64,000 nucleotides of DNA, taken from positions 992,001-1,056,000 of the forward strand of contig NZ_CP007509.1 in the NCBI RefSeq assembly GCF_000661915.1, read 5' to 3'. Position numbers and translations under genes: made by a program. Source of the DNA: Stutzerimonas decontaminans (GTDB lineage Bacteria > Pseudomonadota > Gammaproteobacteria > Pseudomonadales > Pseudomonadaceae). Below the pieces are notes generated by a model. That model made no database searches, had not been told where the DNA came from, and was given only the letters and a program-made list of their open reading frames with translations. Positions 52,310 to 64,000 of the stretch are shown here, piece after piece. Every line of letters starts with the position of its first letter. The stretch's first letter is position 1.

Positions 52310-53653
52310 GTGCTCATTGCTTCCGACCAGTTCCGCATCGTTGTCGGCCTCGGCAAGAGCGGCATGTCCTTGGTACGCCATCTGGCGCGCCGTGGCCTGC
52401 CGTTTGCCGTTGCCGATACTCGTGCGAACCCGCCGGAGCTGGCCACGCTCAAGGCCGAGTATCCGCACGTGCAGGTGCGCTGCGGTGAGCTGGACGTTGA
52501 TTTCCTCTGTACCGCCAGCGAATTGCTGGTGAGCCCGGGGCTGGCTGTCAGCACGCCGGCCCTGCAGGAAGCCGCCGCCCGCGGCGTCAAGCTGTCGGGC
52601 GATATCGAACTATTCGCCCGAGAGGCCAAGGCACCGATCATCGCGATCACCGGTTCCAATGCCAAGAGCACCGTAACCACGCTGGTCGGCGAGATGGCCG
52701 TAGCGGCCGGGCGCAAGGTGGCGGTCGGCGGAAACCTCGGCACTCCCGCGCTGGATCTGCTTTCCGACGATGTCGAGCTTTACGTGCTTGAGCTGTCGAG
52801 CTTTCAGCTCGAAACCACCGAGCAGCTCAATGCCGAGGTGGCGACCTGCCTGAACATCAGCGAAGACCACATGGACCGCTACAGCGGGCTGCCGGCCTAT
52901 CACCAGGCCAAGCACCGCATCTTCCGGGGTGCGCGGCAGGTGGTGGTCAATCGTGACGATCGCCTCAGCCGGCCGCTGGTGGGGGAGGATATACCGACCT
53001 GGACCTTTGGCCTCGGCAAGCCGGACTTCAAGGGGTTCGGGCTGTTCGAAGACAAGGGTGAGAAGTATCTGGCCTTCCAGTTCGAGGCGCTGATGCCGGT
53101 TCGCGAGCTGAAGATGCGCGGTGCGCACAATCAGTCCAACGCGCTGGCGGCGCTGGCGCTGGGGCACGCAGTAGGGCTGCCGTTCGAGCCGATGCTCGAG
53201 ACGCTGCGCCGATTCGCCGGGCTGCCGCATCGCTGCCAATGGGTCGGACAGCGCGGCAATGTCAGTTTCTACGATGATTCCAAGGCGACCAATGTCGGCG
53301 CTGCGCTGGCCGCGATCGAAGGCCTGGGTGCAGACATCGACGGCAAGCTGGTGCTGATCGCCGGCGGTGACGGCAAGGGTGCCGACTTCTCCGGACTGCG
53401 TGCGCCCGTCGCACGTTACTGCCGTGCCGTGGTACTGCTCGGGCGCGATGCGTTGCGTCTGGCCGAGGCGCTGGGCGATGCGACCGCCCTGGTGCACGTG
53501 GGCAGTCTGGGCGAGGCCGTGCAGCGCGCCGCCGAATTTGCGGAGGCGGGCGATGCGGTACTGCTCTCGCCGGCGTGCGCCAGCCTGGATATGTTCAAGA
53601 ATTTCGAAGAGCGCGGTCGCCTGTTTGCCGCTGCGGTGGAGGCGCTCGACTGA
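52310..53653 (+). CDS. murD: UDP-MurNAc-L-Ala--D-Glu ligase MurD
   Basis: MurD adds D-glutamate to UDP-MurNAc-L-Ala. The 447-residue protein has ATP loop ITGSNAKSTVTTLV and the conserved YDDSKATNVGAA and LSPACASLDMFKNFEERG blocks. The GTG at 52310 was chosen because GAGG lies 9 bases upstream and family members begin (S)LIASDxFRIV; a TTG at 52304 is in frame, adding two residues. It overlaps ftsW by one base. Confidence 0.95.
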   Translation: MLIASDQFRIVVGLGKSGMSLVRHLARRGLPFAVADTRANPPELATLKAEYPHVQVRCGELDVDFLCTASELLVSPGLAVSTPALQEAAARGVKLSGDIELFAREAKAPIIAITGSNAKSTVTTLVGEMAVAAGRKVAVGGNLGTPALDLLSDDVELYVLELSSFQLETTEQLNAEVATCLNISEDHMDRYSGLPAYHQAKHRIFRGARQVVVNRDDRLSRPLVGEDIPTWTFGLGKPDFKGFGLFEDKGEKYLAFQFEALMPVRELKMRGAHNQSNALAALALGHAVGLPFEPMLETLRRFAGLPHRCQWVGQRGNVSFYDDSKATNVGAALAAIEGLGADIDGKLVLIAGGDGKGADFSGLRAPVARYCRAVVLLGRDALRLAEALGDATALVHVGSLGEAVQRAAEFAEAGDAVLLSPACASLDMFKNFEERGRLFAAAVEALD

Positions 53654-54876
53654 TGCTCGCTTTCCTGCGACATGCACCTTCGCCTCTATTCGGTCGCCGC
53701 GGCCTGGATCTGGATTTTCCGATGCTCGCCGGCTGCCTGGCGCTGCTCGGCCTGGGTCTGGTGATGATTACCTCGGCCTCGTCGGAAGTGGCCGCGGTCA
53801 ATTCCGGCAACCCTCTGTATCACATGATCCGCCACCTCGTTTACGTGCTGCTGGGCCTTGGCGCCGGTGCAGCGATGTTGCTGGTGCCATTGTCTGTCTG
53901 GCAGCGCATGGACTGGATGCTGTTGCTGGCTGCGTTCGGGCTGCTGATTCTGGTGCTGCTGCCGGGCGTCGGCCGGGAAGTGAACGGCTCGATGCGCTGG
54001 ATTGGTTTCGGGGCGTTCAACGTGCAGCCTTCCGAGCTGGCCAAGGTGTTCGTGGTGATTTACCTCGCCGGGTATCTGGTGCGCCGGCAGGAGGAAGTCC
54101 GCGAGAGCATGTGGGGCTTTGCCAAGCCGTTCCTGGTGCTGCTGCCAATGGCCTTCCTGCTGCTGCTGGAACCGGACTTCGGTGCCACTGTAGTGATGAT
54201 GGGCGCCGCGGTTGCGATGCTGTTTCTCGGCGGTGTGGGGATGATCCGCTTCAGTCTGCTGGTAATCGCGGCGGTCGGCGCTGTGGTGGTGCTGGTGCAG
54301 ACGCAGGAATATCGTCTGCAGCGCCTGATCACCTTCACCGATCCTTGGGCAGACCAGTACGGGGCCGGCTACCAGCTGACCCAGGCGCTCATTGCCTTCG
54401 GGCGTGGCGAGTGGCTTGGTGTTGGCTTGGGCAATAGCGTGCAGAAGCAGTTCTACCTGCCTGAAGCGCATACCGACTTCGTGTTCTCCGTACTGGCCGA
54501 AGAACTTGGGATGGTCGGCGCGCTGGCGACCATCGCGCTGTTCGCCTTCGTCGGTGTCCGTGCGTTGTATATCGGCCTGTGGGCGGAAAAGGCCCGGCAG
54601 TTCTTCGCCGCTTACGTTGCCTGGGGGCTGGCGTTCCTCTGGTTGGGCCAGTTCCTGATCAACGTCGGGGTGAATGTCGGCCTGCTGCCGACCAAGGGCC
54701 TGACGCTGCCGTTCCTCAGCTATGGCGGCAGCTCGTTGGTAGTGACCTGCGCGAGCATGGCGCTGTTGCTGCGCATCGAGTGGGAAAGCCGCACCGTGCT
54801 GGGCAGCGAGGACACCGAATTCGACGAGGCCGATTTCGCCGAGCCGCCGACCAAGGAGGCCGCCCATGGCCGCTAA
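53653..54876 (+). CDS. ftsW: Septal peptidoglycan glycosyltransferase FtsW (SEDS)
   Basis: FtsW polymerises septal glycan together with FtsI. The 407-residue protein has about ten transmembrane segments and SEDS motifs: REVNGSMRWIGFGAFNVQPSE, the catalytic-loop aspartate in ITFTDPWADQYGAGYQ, HTDFVFSVLAEELG and GLTLPFLSYGGSS. The ATG at 53653 overlaps the murD stop; the longer frame is murD shadow. It overlaps murG by 11 bases. Confidence 0.96.
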   Translation: MLAFLRHAPSPLFGRRGLDLDFPMLAGCLALLGLGLVMITSASSEVAAVNSGNPLYHMIRHLVYVLLGLGAGAAMLLVPLSVWQRMDWMLLLAAFGLLILVLLPGVGREVNGSMRWIGFGAFNVQPSELAKVFVVIYLAGYLVRRQEEVRESMWGFAKPFLVLLPMAFLLLLEPDFGATVVMMGAAVAMLFLGGVGMIRFSLLVIAAVGAVVVLVQTQEYRLQRLITFTDPWADQYGAGYQLTQALIAFGRGEWLGVGLGNSVQKQFYLPEAHTDFVFSVLAEELGMVGALATIALFAFVGVRALYIGLWAEKARQFFAAYVAWGLAFLWLGQFLINVGVNVGLLPTKGLTLPFLSYGGSSLVVTCASMALLLRIEWESRTVLGSEDTEFDEADFAEPPTKEAAHGR

Positions 54877-55928
54877 TGTCCTGATCATGGCAGGCGGTAC
54901 CGGCGGCCACGTGTTCCCAGCATTGGCCTGCGCCCGTGAGTTCCAGGCGCGCGGCTATGCCGTGCATTGGCTCGGCACGCCGCGTGGCATCGAGAACGAG
55001 CTGGTGCCGGCGGCGGGTCTGCCATTACATCTTATTCAGATCAGCGGGTTGCGCGGCAAGGGCCTCGCATCGCTGATCAAGGCGCCGCTGCAACTGGTCC
55101 GCTCGCTGTTCCAGGCTCGCCGCATTATTCGCGAGCTGCGTCCGGTGTGCGTGCTGGGGCTCGGCGGCTACGTCACCGGTCCGGGTGGTCTGGCGGCCAA
55201 ACTGGCCGGTGTGCCGCTGGTGATTCACGAACAGAACGCCGTCGCCGGCACCGCCAACCGCAGCCTTGCGCCGCTGTCCAGCCGCGTTTGCGAAGCCTTC
55301 CCGGATACCTTCAAGGCCAGCGCCAAGCGCCGCACCACGGGCAACCCTGTGCGTGAAGAGCTGTTTCTGGAAACCCCTCGCGACACCCTGATCGGCCGCC
55401 GGCCGCGGCTGCTGGTGTTGGGGGGCAGCCTGGGTGCCGAACCGTTGAACAAATTGCTGCCTGCCGCATTGGCGCAGCTGCCGCCGGAACTGCGCCCGGA
55501 AGTGTTTCACCAGGCTGGCAAGCAGCACGCCGAACTCACTATGCAGCGCTATGCAGAAGTTGCAGTCGAGGCCGAGGTTGCGCCCTTCATCAAGGACATG
55601 GCGCGTGCCTACGCCTGGGCCGATTTGGTCATCTGCCGTGCCGGCGCGCTCACCGTGTGCGAGCTGGCTGCCGCTGGCCTGCCGTCCTTTCTGGTGCCGC
55701 TGCCCCATGCGATCGATGACCATCAGACACGCAATGCCGAATATCTGGCGAAGGAGGGCGCCGCCGTCCTTCTGCCGCAAGCCAAGACTGATGCGGCCGC
55801 GCTCGCCGCTCAGCTGACCGAGGTAATGATGCAGCCGGAAAAACTCAAGGCCATGGGCGCTACCGCGCGCCGCCTGGCCCGGCCCGACGCCACCCGCAGC
55901 GTGGTCGAAATCTGCTTGGAGGTGGCCC

Positions 55929-55936
<8 letters not shown>
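54866..55936 (+). CDS. murG: UDP-GlcNAc--undecaprenyl-PP-MurNAc-pentapeptide transferase MurG
   Basis: MurG converts lipid I to lipid II. The 356-residue GT-B protein has [12 protein letters not shown] near the start, [12 protein letters not shown] and the nucleotide-binding [18 protein letters not shown]. It overlaps ftsW by 11 bases and murC by 8. Confidence 0.97.
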
Positions 55937-58327
<2,391 letters not shown>

Positions 58328-58329
58328 CC

Positions 58330-59187
58330 ATGATCGCCACGCTGCGCCATTCGCAACCCGGGAACGGTCGTGCTTCGCGCAAGCCCGTGCAGCGGGGCGC
58401 GAGCCGCCTGGTGCAACCGCAGCCGCTGTCGCAGCGCCTGCCGAAGCCTAGCCTTGCCGGGCTGAAGCGGTTCGTCTGGCCGGTGCTGCTGGTTGGGCTG
58501 GTGGTTGGGCTTTACGAGCTGGGTGAACGCCTGCTGCCGTACGCCGATCGGCCGATTGCCAAGGTCAGCGTCCAAGGCGAACTGGGCTATGTCAGTCGTG
58601 AGGCGGTCCAGCAGCGCATCGCGCCTTTCGTCGAGCAGAGCTTCTTCAAGGTTGATCTGAACGGCATGCGCCACCAACTCGAACAGATGCCATGGATCGC
58701 CCACGTTGAAGTTCGCCGCGTCTGGCCAGACGCGGTGATGGTGCGTCTGGATGAACAATTGCCGATCGCCCGTTGGGGCGGTGAAGCATTGCTTAACAAT
58801 AAAGGACAGGCTTTCTCGCCGGATGACCTGAGCCGATATGAACACTTGCCACATTTATATGGTCCGAAGCGGGCCCAACAGCGCGTCATGCAGCAATACC
58901 AGATGCTCAGCCAGATGCTGCGCCCGCTGGGATTCTCCATTTCCCGTCTCGAACTGCGTGAACGTGGGAGCTGGTTCCTGACCACCAACCAGGGCATCGA
59001 ATTACTGCTGGGGCGGGACCAAGTTGTAGAAAAAATGCGTCGTTTCACTGCCATTTATCAAAAGGCACTGGAGCAGGAAAGCGAGAAAATCGCACGGATC
59101 GATCTGCGCTACGCGAACGGCCTGGCCGTCGCCTGGCATGAGCCGATCCCGACTGCGACGGATACGACCGTCGCTGCGAAGAATTGA
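58330..59187 (+). CDS. ftsQ: Cell division protein FtsQ
   Basis: FtsQ is the bitopic scaffold of the FtsQLB complex. The 285-residue protein has a basic cytoplasmic tail, one transmembrane helix (~50-66, [16 protein letters not shown]), a POTRA domain beginning [11 protein letters not shown] and the beta domain. The ATG at 58330 was chosen; the much longer upstream frame lies inside ddlB. Confidence 0.95.
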   Translation: MIATLRHSQPGNGRASRKPVQRGASRLVQPQPLSQRLPKPSLAGLKRFVWPVLLVGLVVGLYELGERLLPYADRPIAKVSVQGELGYVSREAVQQRIAPFVEQSFFKVDLNGMRHQLEQMPWIAHVEVRRVWPDAVMVRLDEQLPIARWGGEALLNNKGQAFSPDDLSRYEHLPHLYGPKRAQQRVMQQYQMLSQMLRPLGFSISRLELRERGSWFLTTNQGIELLLGRDQVVEKMRRFTAIYQKALEQESEKIARIDLRYANGLAVAWHEPIPTATDTTVAAKN

Positions 59188-59199
59188 GGAATGAAACAC

Positions 59200-60447
59200 A
59201 TGTCGAGCGTGCAAAGCGGCAAGATGATCGTCGGCCTGGACATCGGCACCTCCAAAGTGGTGGCGCTGGTGGGTGAAGTGACTGCCGACGGCGAGCTGGA
59301 AATCGTAGGGATCGGTACCCACCCCTCGCGCGGCTTGAAGAAGGGCGTGGTGGTCAACATCGAGTCCACGGTGCAGTCGATCCAGCGCGCCATCGAAGAA
59401 GCTCAGCTGATGGCCGGCTGCCGCATCCATTCGGCCTTCGTTGGTCTGGCCGGCAACCATATTCGTAGCCTGAATTCTCACGGTATCGTCGCGATCCGCG
59501 ATCGTGAGGTCAGCACTGCAGATCTCGAGCGCGTACTCGATGCCGCGCAGGCGGTGGCGATTCCGGCCGATCAGCGTGTACTGCACACGCTGCCGCAGGA
59601 CTACGTGATCGACAACCAGGAAGGCGTACGCGAGCCGCTGGGCATGTCCGGGGTGCGCCTGGAGGCTAAGGTCCACGTGGTCACCTGTGCGGTGAATGCA
59701 GCGCAGAATGTCGAAAAGTGCGTGCGTCGTTGCGGTCTCGAGGTGGACGACATCATCCTCGAACAACTGGCTTCGGCCCATGCCGTCCTCACCGACGACG
59801 AGAAAGAGTTGGGTGTCTGCCTGGTGGACATCGGTGGTGGCACTACCGACATCTGCATCTTCACCGAAGGTGCTATCCGCCATACGGCGGTCATTCCGAT
59901 CGCGGGCGACCAAGTCACCAACGACATCGCCATGGCCCTGCGCACGCCGACTCAGTATGCCGAAGAGATCAAGATTCGTTATGCTTGCGCGTTGGCCAAG
60001 CTGGCTGGCGCGGGCGAGACCATCAAGGTTCCCAGCGTCGGTGATCGCCCGCCGCGCGAACTCTCGCGACAGGCTCTGGCAGAGGTGGTCGAGCCGCGTT
60101 ACGACGAGCTGTTCACCCTGATTCAGGCGGAACTGCGGCGCAGCGGTTACGAGGATCTGGTCCCGGCCGGGATCGTTCTCACTGGCGGTACAGCGAAGAT
60201 GGAAGGAGCCATCGACCTGGCCGAGGAAATCTTTCACATGCCGGTGCGCCTTGGCGTGCCGCACGGCGTCAAGGGACTGAGCGACGTAGTACGCAATCCA
60301 ATCTATTCGACGGGCGTGGGCCTGCTGCTGTACGGACTGCAAAAGCAGGCCGACGGCCTTCCCGTGCCTGGCATCGGCAATTTCGCCGAGGAATCAAAGA
60401 CGTCTGTTCTGGATCGGCTCAAGGGCTGGATCCAGGGCAATTTTTAA
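59200..60447 (+). CDS. ftsA: Cell division protein FtsA
   Basis: FtsA is the actin-like protein that anchors FtsZ to the membrane. The 415-residue product has the phosphate loops LDIGTSKV and VDIGGGTTDI, a 1C domain and the C-terminal amphipathic membrane-targeting helix (LDRLKGWIQGNF). The ATG at 59200 is 9 bases from TGAGGA and matches the family start M(A/S)SVQSGK; an ATG at 59191 abuts that site and is less likely. Confidence 0.97.
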   Translation: MSSVQSGKMIVGLDIGTSKVVALVGEVTADGELEIVGIGTHPSRGLKKGVVVNIESTVQSIQRAIEEAQLMAGCRIHSAFVGLAGNHIRSLNSHGIVAIRDREVSTADLERVLDAAQAVAIPADQRVLHTLPQDYVIDNQEGVREPLGMSGVRLEAKVHVVTCAVNAAQNVEKCVRRCGLEVDDIILEQLASAHAVLTDDEKELGVCLVDIGGGTTDICIFTEGAIRHTAVIPIAGDQVTNDIAMALRTPTQYAEEIKIRYACALAKLAGAGETIKVPSVGDRPPRELSRQALAEVVEPRYDELFTLIQAELRRSGYEDLVPAGIVLTGGTAKMEGAIDLAEEIFHMPVRLGVPHGVKGLSDVVRNPIYSTGVGLLLYGLQKQADGLPVPGIGNFAEESKTSVLDRLKGWIQGNF

Positions 60448-60495
60448 GCAGTGCGCTGTAAAACCAAAACTAGAAAGCTGGAAGGAGAGAGGGAA

Positions 60496-61683
60496 ATGTT
60501 CGAACTCGTAGATCATACCCCGCAAAGTGCAGTCATCAAGGTCATCGGTGTCGGTGGCGGTGGCGGCAATGCCGTGAACCACATGGTTCGCAATAACGTC
60601 GAAGGCGTCGAATTCATTTGCGCCAATACCGACGCCCAGGCGCTCAAGAAGGTCGAAGCACGTACCGTGCTGCAGCTCGGCTCGGCCATCACCAAAGGCC
60701 TTGGCGCCGGCACCAACCCGGACATCGGTCGTCAGGCCGCGATGGAAGACCGTGAACGCATCGCCGAAGTGCTGGAAGGTGCGGACATGGTGTTCATCAC
60801 CACCGGCATGGGCGGCGGTACCGGTACCGGCGCTGCCCCGATCATCGCTTCGGTCGCCAAGGAAATGGGCATCCTGACCGTCGCAGTGGTCACCCGTCCG
60901 TTCCCCTTCGAGGGCCGTCGCCGCATGCAGGTAGCTGATGAAGGCATCCGCGCGCTTTCCGATTGCGTCGATTCCTTGATCACCATTCCCAACGAGAAAC
61001 TGCTGACCATCCTCGGCAAGGACGCCAGCCTGCTGGCCGCCTTCGCCAAGGCGGATGACGTGCTGGCCGGCGCCGTTCGTGGTATCTCCGACATCATGCA
61101 GCGTCCGGGCCTGATGAACGTCGACTTCGCCGACGTCAAGACCGTCATGGGCGAGATGGGCATGGCAATGATGGGCACCGGCTGCGCTACCGGGCCGAAC
61201 CGTGCGCGCGAGGCGACCGAAGCCGCTATCCGCAACCCGCTGCTGGAAGACGTCAACCTGCAGGGCGCGCGTGGCATTCTGGTCAACATCACGGCTGGTC
61301 TGGATCTTTCTCTCGGCGAGTACGCTGCGGTAGGTGAGATCATCGAAGCCTTCGCTTCCGATGAAGCGACCGTCAAGGTCGGCGCCGTCATCGATCCAGA
61401 TATGGCCGACGAGCTGCACGTCACCGTGGTCGCTACCGGTCTCGGCCCGCGCCATGAAAAACCCGTCAAGGTGGTGGACAATACTGTGCAGACCACTGTT
61501 GCCGCTTCTGCCGCACCGGTGCAGCGTCAACAGGAGCATGCGGCCGTCAACTACCGTGATCTGGAGCGCCCGACAGTAATGCGTAACCAGGCCCATGCAG
61601 CGGCCACTGCTGCGAAGATGAACCCGCAAGAGGATCTGGATTATTTGGATATTCCTGCGTTTCTGCGTCGTCAGGCCGATTGA
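60496..61683 (+). CDS. ftsZ: Cell division GTPase FtsZ
   Basis: FtsZ is the tubulin-like protein that forms the division ring. The 395-residue protein has the signature GGGTGTG (106-112), the T7 loop region NVDFADVK and the C-terminal FtsA/ZipA-binding peptide LDYLDIPAFLRRQAD. The ATG at 60496 follows a strong GAAGGAGAGAGG ribosome-binding region. Confidence 0.98.
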   Translation: MFELVDHTPQSAVIKVIGVGGGGGNAVNHMVRNNVEGVEFICANTDAQALKKVEARTVLQLGSAITKGLGAGTNPDIGRQAAMEDRERIAEVLEGADMVFITTGMGGGTGTGAAPIIASVAKEMGILTVAVVTRPFPFEGRRRMQVADEGIRALSDCVDSLITIPNEKLLTILGKDASLLAAFAKADDVLAGAVRGISDIMQRPGLMNVDFADVKTVMGEMGMAMMGTGCATGPNRAREATEAAIRNPLLEDVNLQGARGILVNITAGLDLSLGEYAAVGEIIEAFASDEATVKVGAVIDPDMADELHVTVVATGLGPRHEKPVKVVDNTVQTTVAASAAPVQRQQEHAAVNYRDLERPTVMRNQAHAAATAAKMNPQEDLDYLDIPAFLRRQAD

Positions 61684-61734
61684 TTGAAGTTATCAGGAGT
61701 ATTGTTGTGATTGGTGTTCAGCAAAGTTGGCTTC

Positions 61735-62710
<976 letters not shown>

Positions 62711-62733
62711 GCTGTACCTCTCTTCCTAAATTT

Positions 62734-62762
62734 AAGGCCACCCTAGGGTGGCCTTTTTTTAT
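62734..62762 (+). terminator. Rho-independent terminator after lpxC
   Basis: AAGGCCACCCT-AGGGTGGCCTT is a perfect 22-base palindrome followed by five more T. It marks the end of the dcw cluster. Confidence 0.93.
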
Positions 62763-62825
62763 GTTTCGCAAAGCTAACGGGAATGGCGTGCCGGCTGATT
62801 CAGCGAGGCGCCGGCAGGTCCTGGG

Positions 62826-63359
62826 CTAGTTCATGCCGTCCAGCAGGCCAGCCAGATCATCGGCGTGCTCTTCTTCCTGAGCGAGGATGTCCTCGAAGAT
62901 GCGTCGGGTGGTCGGATCCTTGTCACCGATGTATTGCACGATCTCGCGGTAGCTGTCGATGGCGATACGCTCGGCCACCAGGTTCTCGAAAACCATGTCG
63001 CGCAGGCCGTTGCCTTCGGCGTATTGCGCGTGAGCGCGCTCGGTGAGGCCGTCGGGGTTGAAGTCCGGCGCACCACCCAGTTGGACGATGCGCTCTGCCA
63101 GCCGATCGGCGTGTTCCTGCTCCTCATTGGCGTGCTCGAGGAACTCGTCCGCGGCAGCGCTGGATTTCAGCCCAGTGGCCATGTAGTAGTGGCGCTTGTA
63201 GCGTAGATAGCAAACCAGCTCGGTCGCCAGTGCTTCGTTCAGCAGATTGATCACGACCTCTCGATCGGCCGAGTAGCTCTCGGTGACGGCGCCATTCTCG
63301 ACATGCTGCCGGGCGCGCTCACGCAGGCTCTGTTTGTCGCTCAGTTGTACATAACTCAT
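62826..63359 (-). CDS. Bacterioferritin-like di-iron ferritin protein
   Basis: The 177-residue protein is a four-helix ferritin with two ExxH iron-ligand pairs: NEEQEHADRL in the second helix and AQEEEHADDL in the fourth, plus Glu residues in EALATELVCYLRYKRH and ENLVAERIAIDS. It probably stores or detoxifies iron, or protects against peroxide. The ATG at 63359 was chosen because AGGAG lies 6 bases upstream; two other in-frame ATGs precede it. It is the last of three minus-strand genes here. Confidence 0.85.
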   Translation of the reverse strand: MSYVQLSDKQSLRERARQHVENGAVTESYSADREVVINLLNEALATELVCYLRYKRHYYMATGLKSSAAADEFLEHANEEQEHADRLAERIVQLGGAPDFNPDGLTERAHAQYAEGNGLRDMVFENLVAERIAIDSYREIVQYIGDKDPTTRRIFEDILAQEEEHADDLAGLLDGMN

Positions 63360-63397
63360 CGCCATCTCCTGGTCTGATTCCACCGCAATCGCGGTGC

Positions 63398-63577
63398 TCA
63401 CGGTTCGTCAATTGAGATCGGGATGCTGGCGAAAAGTTTAGCCACGACTTCGTCCGGTGGTGCGCGCTCGGGCGCTGGGTCGGAGCGGCCGGGGTCGTCT
63501 ATCGGCACCGGTTCGAGCGGATCCTCGCGTTTAGGGTTGCCTTCCGGAGGCGGGGGTTGCTGGTTGGTCCTCTGCAT
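63398..63577 (-). CDS. Small proline-rich hypothetical protein (59 residues)
   Basis: An open frame of 59 codons starts at ATG 63577, with GAGG about 9 bases upstream, and stops at TGA 63398-63400. The N-terminal two thirds are rich in Pro, Glu, Asp and Arg (QQPPPPEGNPKREDPLEPV), then a more ordered tail DEVVAKLFASIPISIDEP. No signal peptide or membrane segment is seen. It lies between the ferritin-like gene (38 bases) and the basic protein (10 bases), consistent with one transcript. Function unknown. Confidence 0.6.
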   Translation of the reverse strand: MQRTNQQPPPPEGNPKREDPLEPVPIDDPGRSDPAPERAPPDEVVAKLFASIPISIDEP

Positions 63578-63587
63578 ACGTCAAACC

Positions 63588-63986
63588 TCAGCTCAGCGCC
63601 CGGAGCAGTTCGTCCTTGCGCATTTTCGAACGCCCATGAATATCCCGTTCGCGGGCCTTTTCCATGAGCTGGTCGCGAGTCATGTCGGCAAGCGCCGTGC
63701 TGGTCGACTTCGAGTTGCGTGCCGAACCTTTGTTCGGTGATTGGCCCTTGCGGGCATCAGCTGCGCGGTGGGCTGAGTCCTTGCGCTCAGCCCGCTTGCT
63801 GGTCTCGCTCTTGCTTGTGCCCGAGCCCCCTTTGCGTTCGCCGCCGCCGGATTGCTTGTTGACCGTTGCCCAAGCGCGCGCTTCGGCCTCCTCCTCGGGG
63901 ACGCCACGCTTCTCGTAGCTTTCCTCGATGTGCTCGGCCTTACGCTGTTGTTTATCGGTGTATTTGGTTTTTTCTCCACGAGGCAT
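63588..63986 (-). CDS. Basic low-complexity protein with Rho-N/SAP-like C-terminus
   Basis: The 132-residue protein begins MPRGEKTKYTDKQQRKAEHIEESYEKRGVP-like charged helix (written here only in outline: basic residues 1-40), has a Ser/Gly/Lys/Arg-rich linker (~45-95), and ends with a compact motif (MTRDQLMEKARERDIHGRSK) resembling the Rho N-terminal or SAP nucleic-acid-binding fold. Similar Pseudomonas proteins are often labelled plasmid stabilisation or Rho-like, without evidence I know of. The ATG at 63986 follows AAGGAGA. A DNA- or RNA-binding stress role is inference. Confidence 0.7.
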   Translation of the reverse strand: MPRGEKTKYTDKQQRKAEHIEESYEKRGVPEEEAEARAWATVNKQSGGGERKGGSGTSKSETSKRAERKDSAHRAADARKGQSPNKGSARNSKSTSTALADMTRDQLMEKARERDIHGRSKMRKDELLRALS

Positions 63987-64000
63987 GGTGGTCTCCTTCA

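Noticed and set aside
53367..54437. 356-codon plus-strand frame overlapping murD and ftsW
   Set aside because: Out-of-frame shadow of two certain genes. The composition (Arg, Ala, Gly, Pro) is that of a shifted high-GC frame.

Overview
The window is a compact, high-GC stretch of gammaproteobacterial core genome. Protein sequences and gene order point to Pseudomonas sensu lato, most likely the Stutzerimonas (P. stutzeri) group: AlgW, the fused CysNC, the 210-residue short HisG, the rpoN-hpf-ptsN-rapZ-ptsO block and the dcw cluster all follow the Pseudomonas arrangement as I remember it. Genes are nearly wall to wall. I see no IS element, prophage, CRISPR array, tRNA or rRNA. The only RNA gene recognised is rnpB.

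Layout. 1-5.2 kb: the end of a yhdP-like gene, a carbon-nitrogen hydrolase, and the TldD/TldE(PmbA) protease pair split by darP. 5.3-8.8 kb (minus): rpoN, hpf, ptsN, rapZ and ptsO, i.e. sigma-54 plus the nitrogen phosphotransferase system. 8.9-12.3 kb (minus): lptB-lptA-lptC-kdsC-kdsD, for LPS export and KDO synthesis. 12.5-16.1 kb (plus): mlaFEDCB for phospholipid transport, then a PsiE-like membrane protein. 16.2-21.4 kb: ibaG, murA, hisG, hisD, hisC, with two copies of a palindromic repeat flanking hisG. 21.5-26.6 kb: algW (minus), a Nif3-family protein, cysD and cysNC. 26.6-27.2 kb is a gene-poor, lower-GC gap. 27.2-32.7 kb: pilA (minus, with a clear sigma-54 promoter) diverging from pilBCD-coaE-yacG. 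32.7-34.5 kb (minus): a CbiM-like permease and a Tas-type aldo-keto reductase. 35-39.8 kb: rplM-rpsI, petABC (cytochrome bc1), sspA-sspB. 39.8-43.3 kb (minus): lpoA-yraN-gmhA/diaA-dolP. 43.4-62.7 kb (plus): rsmI, rnpB, then the full division and cell wall cluster mraZ-rsmH-ftsL-ftsI-murE-murF-mraY-murD-ftsW-murG-murC-ddlB-ftsQ-ftsA-ftsZ-lpxC. 62.8-64 kb (minus): a ferritin-like protein, a 59-residue proline-rich protein and a basic low-complexity protein with a Rho-N-like tail.

Functionally this is dominated by envelope biogenesis: peptidoglycan precursors (murA, then the dcw cluster), lipid A and KDO (lpxC, kdsC, kdsD), LPS export (lptABC), phospholipid homeostasis (mla), lipoprotein cofactors (lpoA, dolP) and periplasmic stress proteolysis (algW). 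The sigma factor encoded here (rpoN) should read the pilA promoter found about 19 kb away.

No wholly new multi-gene system is evident. The less explained items are mainly non-coding: the palindromic repeat around hisG, four GTGG boxes at exactly 10-bp spacing before mraZ, an 8-bp-arm dyad in the algW/nif3 divergent promoter, an exact 11-bp tandem repeat before mlaF, structured leaders before lpxC and rplM, the gene-poor gap beside pilA, and the small uncharacterised genes at the right edge. All calls come from reading sequence and from knowledge of the families. No database search was run, and comparisons with P. aeruginosa gene order are from memory.
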